From assembly GCA_963744225.1 (NCBI GenBank), contig CAVUSV010000003.1, positions 124,001 to 188,000 on the forward strand: 64,000 bases of DNA. Reading direction: 5' to 3'. Position 1 is the stretch's first letter. Each line of letters starts with the position of its first letter. The notes beneath the pieces are model-generated. The model worked only from the letters and a program-made list of their open reading frames with translations, was not told the origin of the DNA and ran no database searches. A program made the position numbers and the translations under genes. The DNA comes from Bog-473 sp963744225 (GTDB taxonomy: Bacteria > Actinomycetota > Acidimicrobiia > Acidimicrobiales > RAAP-2). Below, in pieces: positions 54,187-61,992 of this stretch.

Positions 54187-54390
54187 CTCCGTGGCGAAGT
54201 CCGAGCGGGAGACTTCTCGTAAATAGGCCAACTGGCTGGTGCCAGCGGCAGGCACTTTTGAGTCAGTCCCGCAAGGACCTCTAGATGCTACGAATCCAGC
54301 GCAGCACCTAGCTCAAGTCTCAAGCAGGCACTTTTGGGGCAGGCGCGACCGACATGTCGGGCTCCCAGTGCCAAATGGCAGCCTTTTCGC
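54108..54390 (-). ncRNA. Possible bridge-RNA region upstream of the IS110 transposase
   Basis: Non-coding and rich in short stems: CTGGC-TGGT-GCCAG at 54232-54245, GTCC-CGCAA-GGAC near 54264-54276 and others. In IS110 elements of the IS621 type, a structured guide RNA is encoded between the left end and the recombinase gene, on this side. No loops can be matched to target and donor sequences by eye, so this is only a candidate location. The part beyond 54186 may already be outside the element. Confidence 0.25.
54248..54336. repeat. Two copies of a 13-bp direct repeat
   Basis: GCAGGCACTTTTG occurs at 54248-54260 and 54324-54336. The first is followed by AGTCAG and so also resembles the proposed IS110 end (TTTGAGTCA at 52910). 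These could be remnants of another insertion-sequence end or sites used by the IS110 recombinase. Confidence 0.4.
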
Positions 54391-55128
54391 TTATTGCGAG
54401 TTGGAGTTCTGATTAGGGACAGTTCCGAGCAGATCAAACGCGTGGTCTAAGCTCTGCACATTCGGCCCGGTGAACGAAAACTGTTGAGCGCTAGGAATTT
54501 CGGGTTTGAACCGATAATCGGCAAGAATGTTTGGCGTGCCGTGAGGTTTCACCGGGCTGAAGTAGCTCTGCACAATGAAGTATCCCGCACTGCCACATAC
54601 ATGCATCGGCGCCAAATCGGGACATGAGACATTGACTCCCGAGAGAGTGCTGGTTCATCCTGAACCCAGATCCCACCATGCATTGGTCATCTGGGTGATG
54701 TCCGTCGTCGACTGGATAACGAAGATGGGGCTTGTTGAAAAGTGCGCAGTTGTGTTCTCCAAGTTGATCTTTATGGGGATCGCAGCATCCGTGCTATCGA
54801 ACGTCCCGGAACACGAACCACCGGCACTTACGCCTGCATAGGTCAGATCAAGTGTATACGGCTTCGGCACACCGACAACGATGGAACCTGTTTCCGTGGT
54901 GCCATTGGCAAACGTCGCACTGAACGTCCAAGTAATTGAACCTGCGCCAGTATCGGGCACCGTTGTCGCCGTCGTAGTTGACACACGCAGTACTGAGGTG
55001 CTCGTGGTGGCAAGGTTCGTACCCGTTGTCTGACTGGCACTTGGAGTCGATGGTGAGCTTGCACAACTTGACAACGCCCCAGCGACCAGGAATGAAGCTA
55101 GGCAAAACGACAGCTTTCTCGTTCGCAT
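54391..55128 (-). pseudogene. Lipoprotein gene interrupted by an in-frame TGA
   Basis: The ATG at 55128, behind GAGAGGTGG, opens a lipoprotein signal peptide (MRTRKLSFCLASFLVAGALSSC, lipobox LSSC), then a Ser/Thr-rich linker and a beta-rich domain (SITWTFSATFANGTTETGSIVVGVPKPY is its core, DLTYAGVSAGGSC follows). After WWDLGSG a TGA at 54655-54657 stops it at 157 residues, yet the same frame continues TSTLSGVNVSCPDLAPMHVCGSAGYFIVQSYFSPV for 87 residues to a stop at 54391 with protein-like composition. A TGG-to-TGA change would explain it. Codon use is less GC-rich than in flanking genes. It may still yield a truncated lipoprotein. Confidence 0.6.
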
Positions 55129-55517
55129 CGACCAACCACCTCTCCACTCGTCGCCTTCGAGTCGGCGGCAGTTTGCCAGATGGGCCGGAGACGCCGCTGT
55201 GAGGACGGCTCTTGCTCGGGTAGTGCGCCATTAGTGACCCCTTTCGCCGGGAGTGGGCGCCATCTCGCGACCTTTTGGGCCCATTTTTGCGTCGCCGCGG
55301 TCCCAGTCCGATAGCGCGGACGAAGTGGTTGATCGGGCGGTTGCCTTCTCGATGGATCACGCGTCGCGCCTCTCGCTGGGCCGCACCGCCGGCCCCAGCG
55401 TTCCCCCAAGACTCACTCGTCGAATGGCTGTGACGCGTCGACGAGGGAGCTATTGACCGCAGCCGCCGCGCCGAAGTTAAAGTTCCGAAGCGGTAAGTCC
55501 GGCTGAAGACGAACTTC
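55129..55517. other. Non-coding stretch upstream of a membrane-protein gene
   Basis: About 390 bases between divergent starts. It must carry the promoters of the lipoprotein gene and of the polytopic membrane protein. Open frames crossing it have Arg/Ser-rich random composition. I see no clear repeat or RNA. Confidence 0.4.
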
Positions 55518-57464
55518 TTGAAGAGGAACAGAGCGATGGCGATGCAGACGACCGCTGGCACGGTTCCCAGGAGTCGTCAAGAACTCGGCGCGGCCGACAA
55601 TCCTCGGTCGCGCCGCCGGTGGCATCCAGTCGTGTTCTGTATGGCCGCTTATTTGGTTCTGGCGATGGCTGTGTTCGGCCATTTCGGTTCGTTGGGACCA
55701 GGTCACATGAGCGGAATCGACTCAAACGTGGCCGTCGTTCAGGTTTGGTGGCTGGCCTGGGATGCGTTTGCCGTGCCGCACGGTCTCAACGTTTTTGGAG
55801 CCTCGTGGTTGAACTATCCGTTCGGACAGAACTTTGGCGATCAGGGACCGATGGTACTCCTCGGTATCCTTTTCTTGCCGATCACAAAGTTGTTTGGCCC
55901 AGTTGTGGCTTGGAATGTCGCGGTCCGTTTGGCGCTGGCCGCATCGGCGATGTCCATGTTCCTGGTGCTCCGCCGATGGTGCACGTGGTGGCCCGCGGCC
56001 TTCATCGGAGGCCTACTGTACGGGTTTTCGGCCTACACCATCTGGAATGCAACGGGTACCGTCTACCTCTTTCTCATCTTCGTCCCGCTACCGCCGATAA
56101 TTTTCCTCGTCCTTCACGAAATTCTCGTCAGACAGCGGTGGCGACCGATCACAGCTGGAATCGTCCTCGCGGTCCTCTGCACGCTCCAGTTCTTCGTGTC
56201 CGCCGAGATCCTTGCGGGCACGGTGCTCATGGGCGCAATCGCCACCATCCTGATCATCGCCGCCAATCGCCGCCTGCTCGTCGCACGCTGGCGGTACGCC
56301 GCCGCCGCGTTCGGCTGGGCCATTCTCGGAGCGGTCGTCCTGCTCGCCGCTCCACTTCTTTATGCCTTCACAGGGCCTGAGCACATCAATGGACCACCAC
56401 TCGACACGGCAGCGTTAGCGAGTCTGCCGGCTGATCTGCTGTCTGCAGTTGTACCTAACGGTCAATGGATCCATCCAAAGGTGGTGGCCTTGGCATCGCA
56501 CCCTTTCCAAAATAGCCTGAGTTTTGGGGGTGACCTGTATCTAGGATTACCTCTGATCATCGCCCTTATCGGTTTCACCGCTTTTCTCTATAAGAGAAGA
56601 GCGATCCTATTTGCCGGATCGATGGTCCTGATCTGCTTTGTCCTCTCTCTCGGCAATCCGCTTTGGGTGGACAATCACCGGACCCAGATACCTCTCCCGT
56701 TCGCAGTGATACAACACCTGCCCGTCATCCAGGGGATGTTGGCTTCACGATTGTCTCTTTTCACTTCGCTGTTCGCGGCTGGAATGTTCGCAATCGGGCT
56801 CGATGAGCTAAGGGTACGGCTCGGAAGATGGCGACTTGGGCGACTGTCTCCAATAAGAACTCGACTGGCAGGTGGGCTCGGCATGGCGTTCCTGGTGGGA
56901 GTCGTGGTTCTCGCCCTGGTGCCCGACGGGACAGTCGTGACATCCGTGACTGGTCCCCCTAAGGTTCCTTCTTTCTTCTCGTCAAAGGCCAGCGATACCG
57001 TGCCAGCGGGCAGCGTTGCGCTGACCTATCCATATGTAGATACCGAGAGCAACCAGTTCGCAAGTGTGTTTCTTCAGAATCAGGGCGCGATGCTCGATCA
57101 AGTCGTTTCTGGGATGCGATTCAAACTGATCGGAGGATTCGGCTGGTTTCCTTCACCATCGGGCCATTTCGGTTCCACCAGTCCCGCTGTTCTTGAACCG
57201 AAGTCGGTTCAAGCCTTGTTCGATGTCGCGTTCTGGGGCGGAACGCCACAGCAGCGCGCGTTGTTAGCGACGCGTTCTGTTCCAGCGGATCTGCGACACT
57301 TTCTTCGAAAATATGACGTAATGACCGTGATAATCGATCCGTTGGGTGATTGGAAGACGGTCGTGGGTCAAGTATCCGCCGCACTTGGTTCCCCGACTTA
57401 CGTCGGCGGAGTCGTTCTCTGGTCTCACGTTCAAGAGCGGCTTAGGAACGGTTCCGCAAGCTAG
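55518..57464 (+). CDS. Polytopic membrane protein, GT-C glycosyltransferase-like
   Basis: A 648-residue protein with about eleven hydrophobic helices in the first 460 residues and an extracytoplasmic C-terminal domain. The first loop, after MAAYLVLAMAVFGHFGSL, contains HMSGIDSNVAVVQVWWLAWDAF, NVFGASWLNYPFGQNFGDQGPMV; an Asp in this position and the helix layout (LFGPVVAWNVAVRLAL, WPAAFIGGLLYGFSAYTIW) are like GT-C glycosyltransferases that use lipid-linked sugars, a role I infer from shape only. ATG at 55536 (MAMQTT...) is an alternative to 55518. GC content is below that of the surroundings, which supports acquisition. Acceptors could be wall polysaccharide or surface proteins. Confidence 0.7.
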   Translation: MKRNRAMAMQTTAGTVPRSRQELGAADNPRSRRRWHPVVFCMAAYLVLAMAVFGHFGSLGPGHMSGIDSNVAVVQVWWLAWDAFAVPHGLNVFGASWLNYPFGQNFGDQGPMVLLGILFLPITKLFGPVVAWNVAVRLALAASAMSMFLVLRRWCTWWPAAFIGGLLYGFSAYTIWNATGTVYLFLIFVPLPPIIFLVLHEILVRQRWRPITAGIVLAVLCTLQFFVSAEILAGTVLMGAIATILIIAANRRLLVARWRYAAAAFGWAILGAVVLLAAPLLYAFTGPEHINGPPLDTAALASLPADLLSAVVPNGQWIHPKVVALASHPFQNSLSFGGDLYLGLPLIIALIGFTAFLYKRRAILFAGSMVLICFVLSLGNPLWVDNHRTQIPLPFAVIQHLPVIQGMLASRLSLFTSLFAAGMFAIGLDELRVRLGRWRLGRLSPIRTRLAGGLGMAFLVGVVVLALVPDGTVVTSVTGPPKVPSFFSSKASDTVPAGSVALTYPYVDTESNQFASVFLQNQGAMLDQVVSGMRFKLIGGFGWFPSPSGHFGSTSPAVLEPKSVQALFDVAFWGGTPQQRALLATRSVPADLRHFLRKYDVMTVIIDPLGDWKTVVGQVSAALGSPTYVGGVVLWSHVQERLRNGSAS

Positions 57465-57822
57465 AGGTGGCAACGGAAAAAACCGGTCTTGCCCAAACTG
57501 GGAATGCACAATCTGGTCAGGCATCGAAATCGGCGTTCGCCAGTAGCGATGGGGGGCCTCTGTCGTCTGCGATCTGGCCGTCGACCTGACCACGCCAACG
57601 GGATCGTGAATAGAAGGGGTTATCCGATTCGGATTTTGATTTCGAGGAGTAACGGGTTCCTTGGCTACTTGCAATGCCGTAAGCCCCCCCCGCCCTGCCT
57701 CCGCCCCGCCGGCCCCCGTCCCCTGTGGGCCCCAGCTCCGCCTGCGCCCCGCCGTGCCGCGCGGGGGTTTCGTGGCCGCCGTGCCCGCGCTCCCTTGCCC
57801 TCTCCGCCCAGATTGCAAACCG
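57465..57822. other. Non-coding stretch ending in a G/C-run tract
   Basis: No gene visible. The second half, 57684-57790, is a dense series of C-runs on the plus strand (first an 8-base run at 57684-57691), so the minus strand has repeated G-runs able to form quadruplexes. This tract directly abuts the point where the dacB fragment loses similarity, near 57823, so it may be a rearrangement or assembly junction. Confidence 0.5.
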
Positions 57823-58148
57823 GTGTGTGAAATCGGAAGTTCGGGCTGTACTCATTCAACGCAATCGAGACCGAGTACGTCTTCATGGTCGAGGCCGGGA
57901 TCGAACATCTTCTGGGGGGTCTGCGCAGCGAGGACTTTGCCGCTCCTCTGATCTAGGACCTCGTAGCCCCAATCGGCATGGAGGTACCGCGGCGCCCCCT
58001 CGATGCCGGCGAAGGCTTTGGCCAGATTGGAGGGTCCGGTCACACCACCGCTCGCAGATGACCCGGAGCCCACGACCACCCGGTGATCAAATGACGCCGA
58101 CCGCTCCACATCCGACCATCGCTCCGAAGCGATGGAAAACCTCGGCAA
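57823..58148 (-). pseudogene. DacB (PBP4-type D-Ala-D-Ala carboxypeptidase) N-terminal fragment
   Basis: On the minus strand LAKAFAGIEGAPRYLHADWGYEVLDQRSGKV, then AAQTPQKMFDP are the start of a family S13 penicillin-binding protein, and after a one-base shift near 57895 the next frame reads STMKTYSVSIALNEYSPNFRFHTPV. Removing one G restores DPASTMKTYS, the SxxK nucleophile motif. Similarity stops at HTPV, about 80 residues into a protein that should exceed 400; the SxN and KTG motifs are absent. The signal peptide is not recognisable upstream either. It cannot be functional. Confidence 0.7.
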
Positions 58149-58538
58149 CGCTATCTCTTCGAGCGTTCACGGCATATCTCTTCGAGCGTTCACGGCATCT
58201 GTTCCTTTGATCATTTCGATTACTTCTGGATGCGTCTCGTGGCGCTGGGAGTGCGAACAATGGCGCTCGACATGCTCAACAGCTAGGCCCCGGTGCGCAC
58301 CCAGAAGTCCATCTTCACGAGCGGTCGCGGTGCCCACCTCTGGTAAGGAGGTCTTCGGGACGATTGCTGGTGACATCGGTGGTGCTGTGCGGCACAATTG
58401 CGAGTGTGGCAGAGACGTTGCTCTTCACGGACATTGAGAACTGCCCGGACGCGGTGAACGTGACCTTGGACGAGGTTCAAACCAGCCCGATCGGACTCCA
58501 TCCAGCACGTCCAAATCAAGGGCAGCTGGCCCCTCTAC
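58149..58538. other. Non-coding stretch before the UbiC-like gene
   Basis: About 390 bases without a convincing gene. It holds the 23-bp tandem duplication and presumably the promoter of the UbiC-like gene. A short plus-strand frame (58364-58573) overlaps the start of that gene but has no family features. Confidence 0.4.
58152..58197. repeat. Perfect 23-bp tandem duplication
   Basis: The unit TATCTCTTCGAGCGTTCACGGCA occurs twice in direct succession: the first copy at 58152-58174, the second at 58175-58197, without mismatch. It lies in non-coding DNA just upstream of the dacB fragment's start. Confidence 0.85.
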
Positions 58539-59081
58539 TTGCACTTTCTCGGACGGATGACGAGCGCATCTGATCGCGACCTCCAGAAGGTCCTGCTCGA
58601 ATCGACCGGCATGGTGACGGAGCTCCTCGAGGCTCTGTCCGGCGAGCCTATTGCGGCGGAGCGTTTGCGCCATGAGACCGTGGCAGCCGCTGCGGACAAC
58701 CCGATAAATATCGACGAGGGCCATGAGCTGCTTCACCGGTCTGCCCTGCTCCGGGGTCTGATGACGCACACTCCGTACCTCTACGCAGAGTCCGTAATCG
58801 CCTGTAACCGCTTGCCGGTCGGGACCTGTATGCAGCTCCAGCAGACGAACGTCCCTATTGGCCGGGCGTTGGCAGCGCGCGGTCTCAGTTTCCGGCGAAC
58901 GCCGCTGGGCGAACCGCGCTGTCCCCCGATGAGTTCCGATGAGGAGCTACTCGCCCTCATCCGCAGTGCTGACACGAAGCGCTCCTACTCGATCATCATC
59001 GACGATGTGTCTGCCATCGTGATCGACGAGTGGTTCCTTCCGGCCGCAGTCGCCGCGAATCGCACGATCGGGCGAACCTGA
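58539..59081 (+). CDS. Chorismate pyruvate-lyase (UbiC/DUF98)-like protein
   Basis: About 175-180 residues. DLQKVLLESTGMVTELLEALSGEPIAAERL, DEGHELLHRSALLRGLMTHTPYLYAESVIACNRLP and TNVPIGRALAARGLSFRR follow the chorismate-lyase pattern: an LLxSTGxVTxLLEA N-terminal strand-helix, an Arg-containing VLLRG strand, YLYAES and a GxxLA element. The last 50 residues (SDEELLALIRSADTKRSYSIIIDDVSAIVIDEWFLPA) complete the fold. The family releases pyruvate from chorismate to give 4-hydroxybenzoate or similar products. TTG at 58539 or ATG at 58557. It stands alone in an accessory region; no partner pathway genes are seen. Confidence 0.7.
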   Translation: MHFLGRMTSASDRDLQKVLLESTGMVTELLEALSGEPIAAERLRHETVAAAADNPINIDEGHELLHRSALLRGLMTHTPYLYAESVIACNRLPVGTCMQLQQTNVPIGRALAARGLSFRRTPLGEPRCPPMSSDEELLALIRSADTKRSYSIIIDDVSAIVIDEWFLPAAVAANRTIGRT

Positions 59082-59849
59082 GACGCGCCGCGCGGTCGGA
59101 GCAGCACCTAAGGCCGCGTCGACGAGCCTCGCCAGCTGACTACATCTTGGCCCGCCAAGTTGCCTGCGCGACGCGTGGAGCCGGGGATATCGCTCTGTCT
59201 GCCATCCTTCTGGTCCACGCTGCGCAAGCTCACGACGCCAAGTCGGCATCTTTTGCCCAACAGTGCTTGGAACGTGCTCACGAAATGGAGATCGAGCGTG
59301 CCGATGGAATGACTCGCCGGCGGAGCGAGCGATTCGTCTCTGCTTGACCTGACACAGGTCTCGCCTCGTATTGCCCGGAACTGCATCGGGTCCATCTCGC
59401 AAATTGGGTGCGGAAGGCGAGAGCGACGGTGCTCAGCTGCATTCGACGAGGATTCAGCGATGGCCAAGAAGGGAGTGGTTCGGGTATGCCCTCGCCATCA
59501 GCAGGCGAAACATGCGGCAGTCGTCTTCACTCGTCCACAATATTCCGACAATAGACCGCAGTCGAGATCCCACCAAGGCAGGCATCCAGTGACTGTCAAT
59601 CGGGGTCCTCATTGCTCGAGAAACGCCGATGACTGACGCGGAAATAGGCGCGCCAGGCAGTCTGGGAGCGTTGATCTGTCGGACGTGTCAGTGCGTTTAA
59701 GAAGCGACTCGGGGGGTGCCAGAACGGCCTCATTCTCGACCTATAGTTTGCGACCGGTCCCTTGGGTTACTTTGGTACCCAGAGACAGACGCAAATAGAG
59801 CGGTTTGCGGCGAATCCGAAATCTACTGGCGAATCCGAAATCTACGGAT
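59082..59849. other. Long non-coding stretch
   Basis: About 770 bases without a gene I can support. A frame at 59030-59347 ends in a plausible helix (CLERAHEMEIERADGMTRR) but starts inside the UbiC-like gene and lacks a clear start; a 57-codon frame from an ATG at 59460 has no recognisable features. A TATAGT at about 59740 could be a -10 element for the secreted-protein genes. A 19-bp tandem repeat lies at its end. Confidence 0.4.
59809..59845. repeat. Tandem repeat of about 19 bp in the leader of a secreted-protein gene
   Basis: GGCGAATCCGAAATCTACT at 59809-59827 is followed directly by GGCGAATCCGAAATCTAC at 59828-59845, identical over 18 bases. The duplication sits immediately before the ATG at 59850 and could alter spacing of translation signals. 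Confidence 0.8.
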
Positions 59850-61961
59850 ATGAGAGCGGGGTCGACAAAAATGGCAAAAGCTTCGGCGGGCCGACCGGCA
59901 GCGAGCGACAAGGGAACGACTGGGGGTCCGCTGCGGACCAGCGGTCACCTTCTCAGGGCTGCGCTCACCCTTGCCATCCTCACTCTTACCGTTCCTGCCG
60001 GAGTCGTCCTGGCAACGGCTGGGACGGCGGCCGCTGCTGGGACTCCGGCGGTGACCGCCGTTACTGCCGACAACGGCCCGGTAGCTGGCGGAACGAGTGT
60101 GACGATCACCGGCAGCGGATTTACCGGCGCGACGGCTGTGGACTTTAGCGGGGTTGCCGCCTCAGGCCTGACGGTGAACTCGGACACCTCGATAACCGCC
60201 ATATCGCCGGCTCTGGCGACCAAGACCGTGGGTGACACCGTGGACGTCACCGTGACTACTGGTGGCGGGACGAGTACTACTGGCGTCGGCGACGAATTCA
60301 CCTACACGTACAACACGACGGCGACCCCGACCCCGAACACTTTGTCGATCAGCGCCCCGGCGACAGCCTCCTCCGCGGTCGCCCTGAACGCGAATGTGAC
60401 CGTGACGGGCACCGCGGGGTCGAATGTCAACCCGACGCCGTACGGATTCTCACTCCTCGACGTGACCAATGCCACCAGTCCCACGGTCTTGGCTCACGTC
60501 GGAACGGGAACGTTGGTTACCACTTCGGTCACGCACGCGACAGCCGGGACGCACCGCTACGTAGCCGAGTTCGACAATTGCGCAGCGACGTGTCCACCGA
60601 CTGCGGTCACTCTGGGGCAGCCTGAAACGGCCGTCGCGACCCCAGTCACTATCACGTGGGTGAACGCACCGACCGTGACGTCGGTCTCACCGGGCGCGGG
60701 GCCAACGGGCGGGGGGACGACCGTTACCGTCACCGGGACCAACCTGAGCGGCGCCAGTGCCGTGCAGTTCGGTGGCACAGCGGCGACCGGGGTCAACGTG
60801 CTCTCCGCCGCCTCCCTCACCGCCGTGGCTCCTGCGGGGAGCGCCGGCATCGCGGACGTGACGGTGACAACCGCCGGCGGGACCAGCGCGACAGGCGCGG
60901 CTGATCACTACACGTACACGCCGGCCCCGACGGTCGCCACGGTCTCCCCGAACACCGGCCCGGCCGGCGGGGGCACAACGGTAACAGTCACCGGGGCAGG
61001 CCTGAGTGGTGCCACCACAGTGCACTTCGGCGCCACCACCGCCACCGGCGTCAACGTGGCCTCGGCGACCTCACTCACGGCCGTCGCCCCGGCGGGCAGC
61101 GGCACGGTGGACGTCACGGTGACGACTCCCGGGGGGACGAGTGCGACCGGCGCAGCCGATCACTACACATATGCGTCAGCAGCAGCCGCTGCGACAGGCG
61201 GCTACGACATGGTGGGCTCCGACGGTGGGGTGTTCGTGTTCTCGAAGGGCGCGGGCTTCTACGGGTCCTTGCCGGGTCTCGGTATTCACGTGAACAACAT
61301 CGTGGGGATGATCCCGACCTTTTCCAATAAGGGTTACTGGTTGGTCGGCTCGGACGGGGGTGTGTTCGCGTTCGGCGATGCCGGCTACGTCGGATCTCTA
61401 CCGGGCCTCGGCATCCACGTGAACAATATCGCGGGGATCGTTCCAACGACCGACAATAAGGGCTACTGGTTGGTCGGCTCCGATGGGGGAGTATTCGCCT
61501 TCGGCGACGCCACCTACGTGCAATCTCTACCCGGGCTCCACGTCTCCGTCACCAACATCGTTGGGATCGCCTCGACCGTCACCAACAAAGGCTATTGGCT
61601 TCTGCGCGCTGACGGATCGGTGTACGCCCTCGGGGATGCCGGCTACTACGGAGGCGCAAACGGGAGCGCCTCGTTCCTCGTCGGCATCGCGGCCACCCAC
61701 ACCGGCACCGGCTACTGGCTGGCCGCCGCTAATGGCAAAGTCTTTAACTTCGGGAATGCGGCCTCCTACGGCGACCTACCGGGCATCGGGGTCACGGTCA
61801 GCAACATCGCCTCGCTCGTGACCACGCAGGACGGTGGGGGGTACTGGCTTATCGGACATGACGGGGGTGTGTTCGGCTTTGGCGACGCCGGCTTCGTCGG
61901 CTCACTGCCCGGCTTGGGGGTCCACGTCAGCAATGTCGTCGGAGCGGTTCCGACGTCGTAG
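59850..61961 (+). CDS. Secreted IPT/TIG-domain protein with six GYWLVGSDGG-type blades
   Basis: About 703 residues from the ATG at 59850 (ATG at 59871 also possible). A basic head and hydrophobic segment (LLRAALTLAILTLTVPAGVVLA) ending TAGTAAAAG form a Sec signal peptide. Then an IPT/TIG domain (AVTADNGPVAGGTSVTITG), an Ig-like Thr-rich domain, two more IPT/TIG domains (VSPGAGPTGGGTTVTVTG and VSPNTGPAGGGTTVTVTG, each closing GGTSATGAADHYTY), and six repeats of about 43 residues of the form GYWLVGSDGGVFAFGDA...SLPGLGIHVNNIVGI. The repeats look like propeller blades. No anchor or catalytic site is visible, so it is probably a surface-exposed binding protein. A paralogue follows after 31 bases. 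Confidence 0.8.
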   Translation: MRAGSTKMAKASAGRPAASDKGTTGGPLRTSGHLLRAALTLAILTLTVPAGVVLATAGTAAAAGTPAVTAVTADNGPVAGGTSVTITGSGFTGATAVDFSGVAASGLTVNSDTSITAISPALATKTVGDTVDVTVTTGGGTSTTGVGDEFTYTYNTTATPTPNTLSISAPATASSAVALNANVTVTGTAGSNVNPTPYGFSLLDVTNATSPTVLAHVGTGTLVTTSVTHATAGTHRYVAEFDNCAATCPPTAVTLGQPETAVATPVTITWVNAPTVTSVSPGAGPTGGGTTVTVTGTNLSGASAVQFGGTAATGVNVLSAASLTAVAPAGSAGIADVTVTTAGGTSATGAADHYTYTPAPTVATVSPNTGPAGGGTTVTVTGAGLSGATTVHFGATTATGVNVASATSLTAVAPAGSGTVDVTVTTPGGTSATGAADHYTYASAAAAATGGYDMVGSDGGVFVFSKGAGFYGSLPGLGIHVNNIVGMIPTFSNKGYWLVGSDGGVFAFGDAGYVGSLPGLGIHVNNIAGIVPTTDNKGYWLVGSDGGVFAFGDATYVQSLPGLHVSVTNIVGIASTVTNKGYWLLRADGSVYALGDAGYYGGANGSASFLVGIAATHTGTGYWLAAANGKVFNFGNAASYGDLPGIGVTVSNIASLVTTQDGGGYWLIGHDGGVFGFGDAGFVGSLPGLGVHVSNVVGAVPTS

Positions 61962-61992
61962 AAATCAGCAAAGCGTTCAGGCGGTGGCAGAG

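Noticed and set aside
54655..54657. TGA read as selenocysteine or tryptophan
   Set aside because: No SECIS-like hairpin was evident just downstream and TGA serves as a normal stop in many genes of the window.
57517..57855. Minus-strand frame through the G-run tract
   Set aside because: Low-complexity Gly/Arg sequence produced by the G-runs, with no domain.
59460..59633. 57-codon frame starting MAKKGVVRVCPRHQQ
   Set aside because: No ribosome site or family resemblance; basic composition is compatible with chance.
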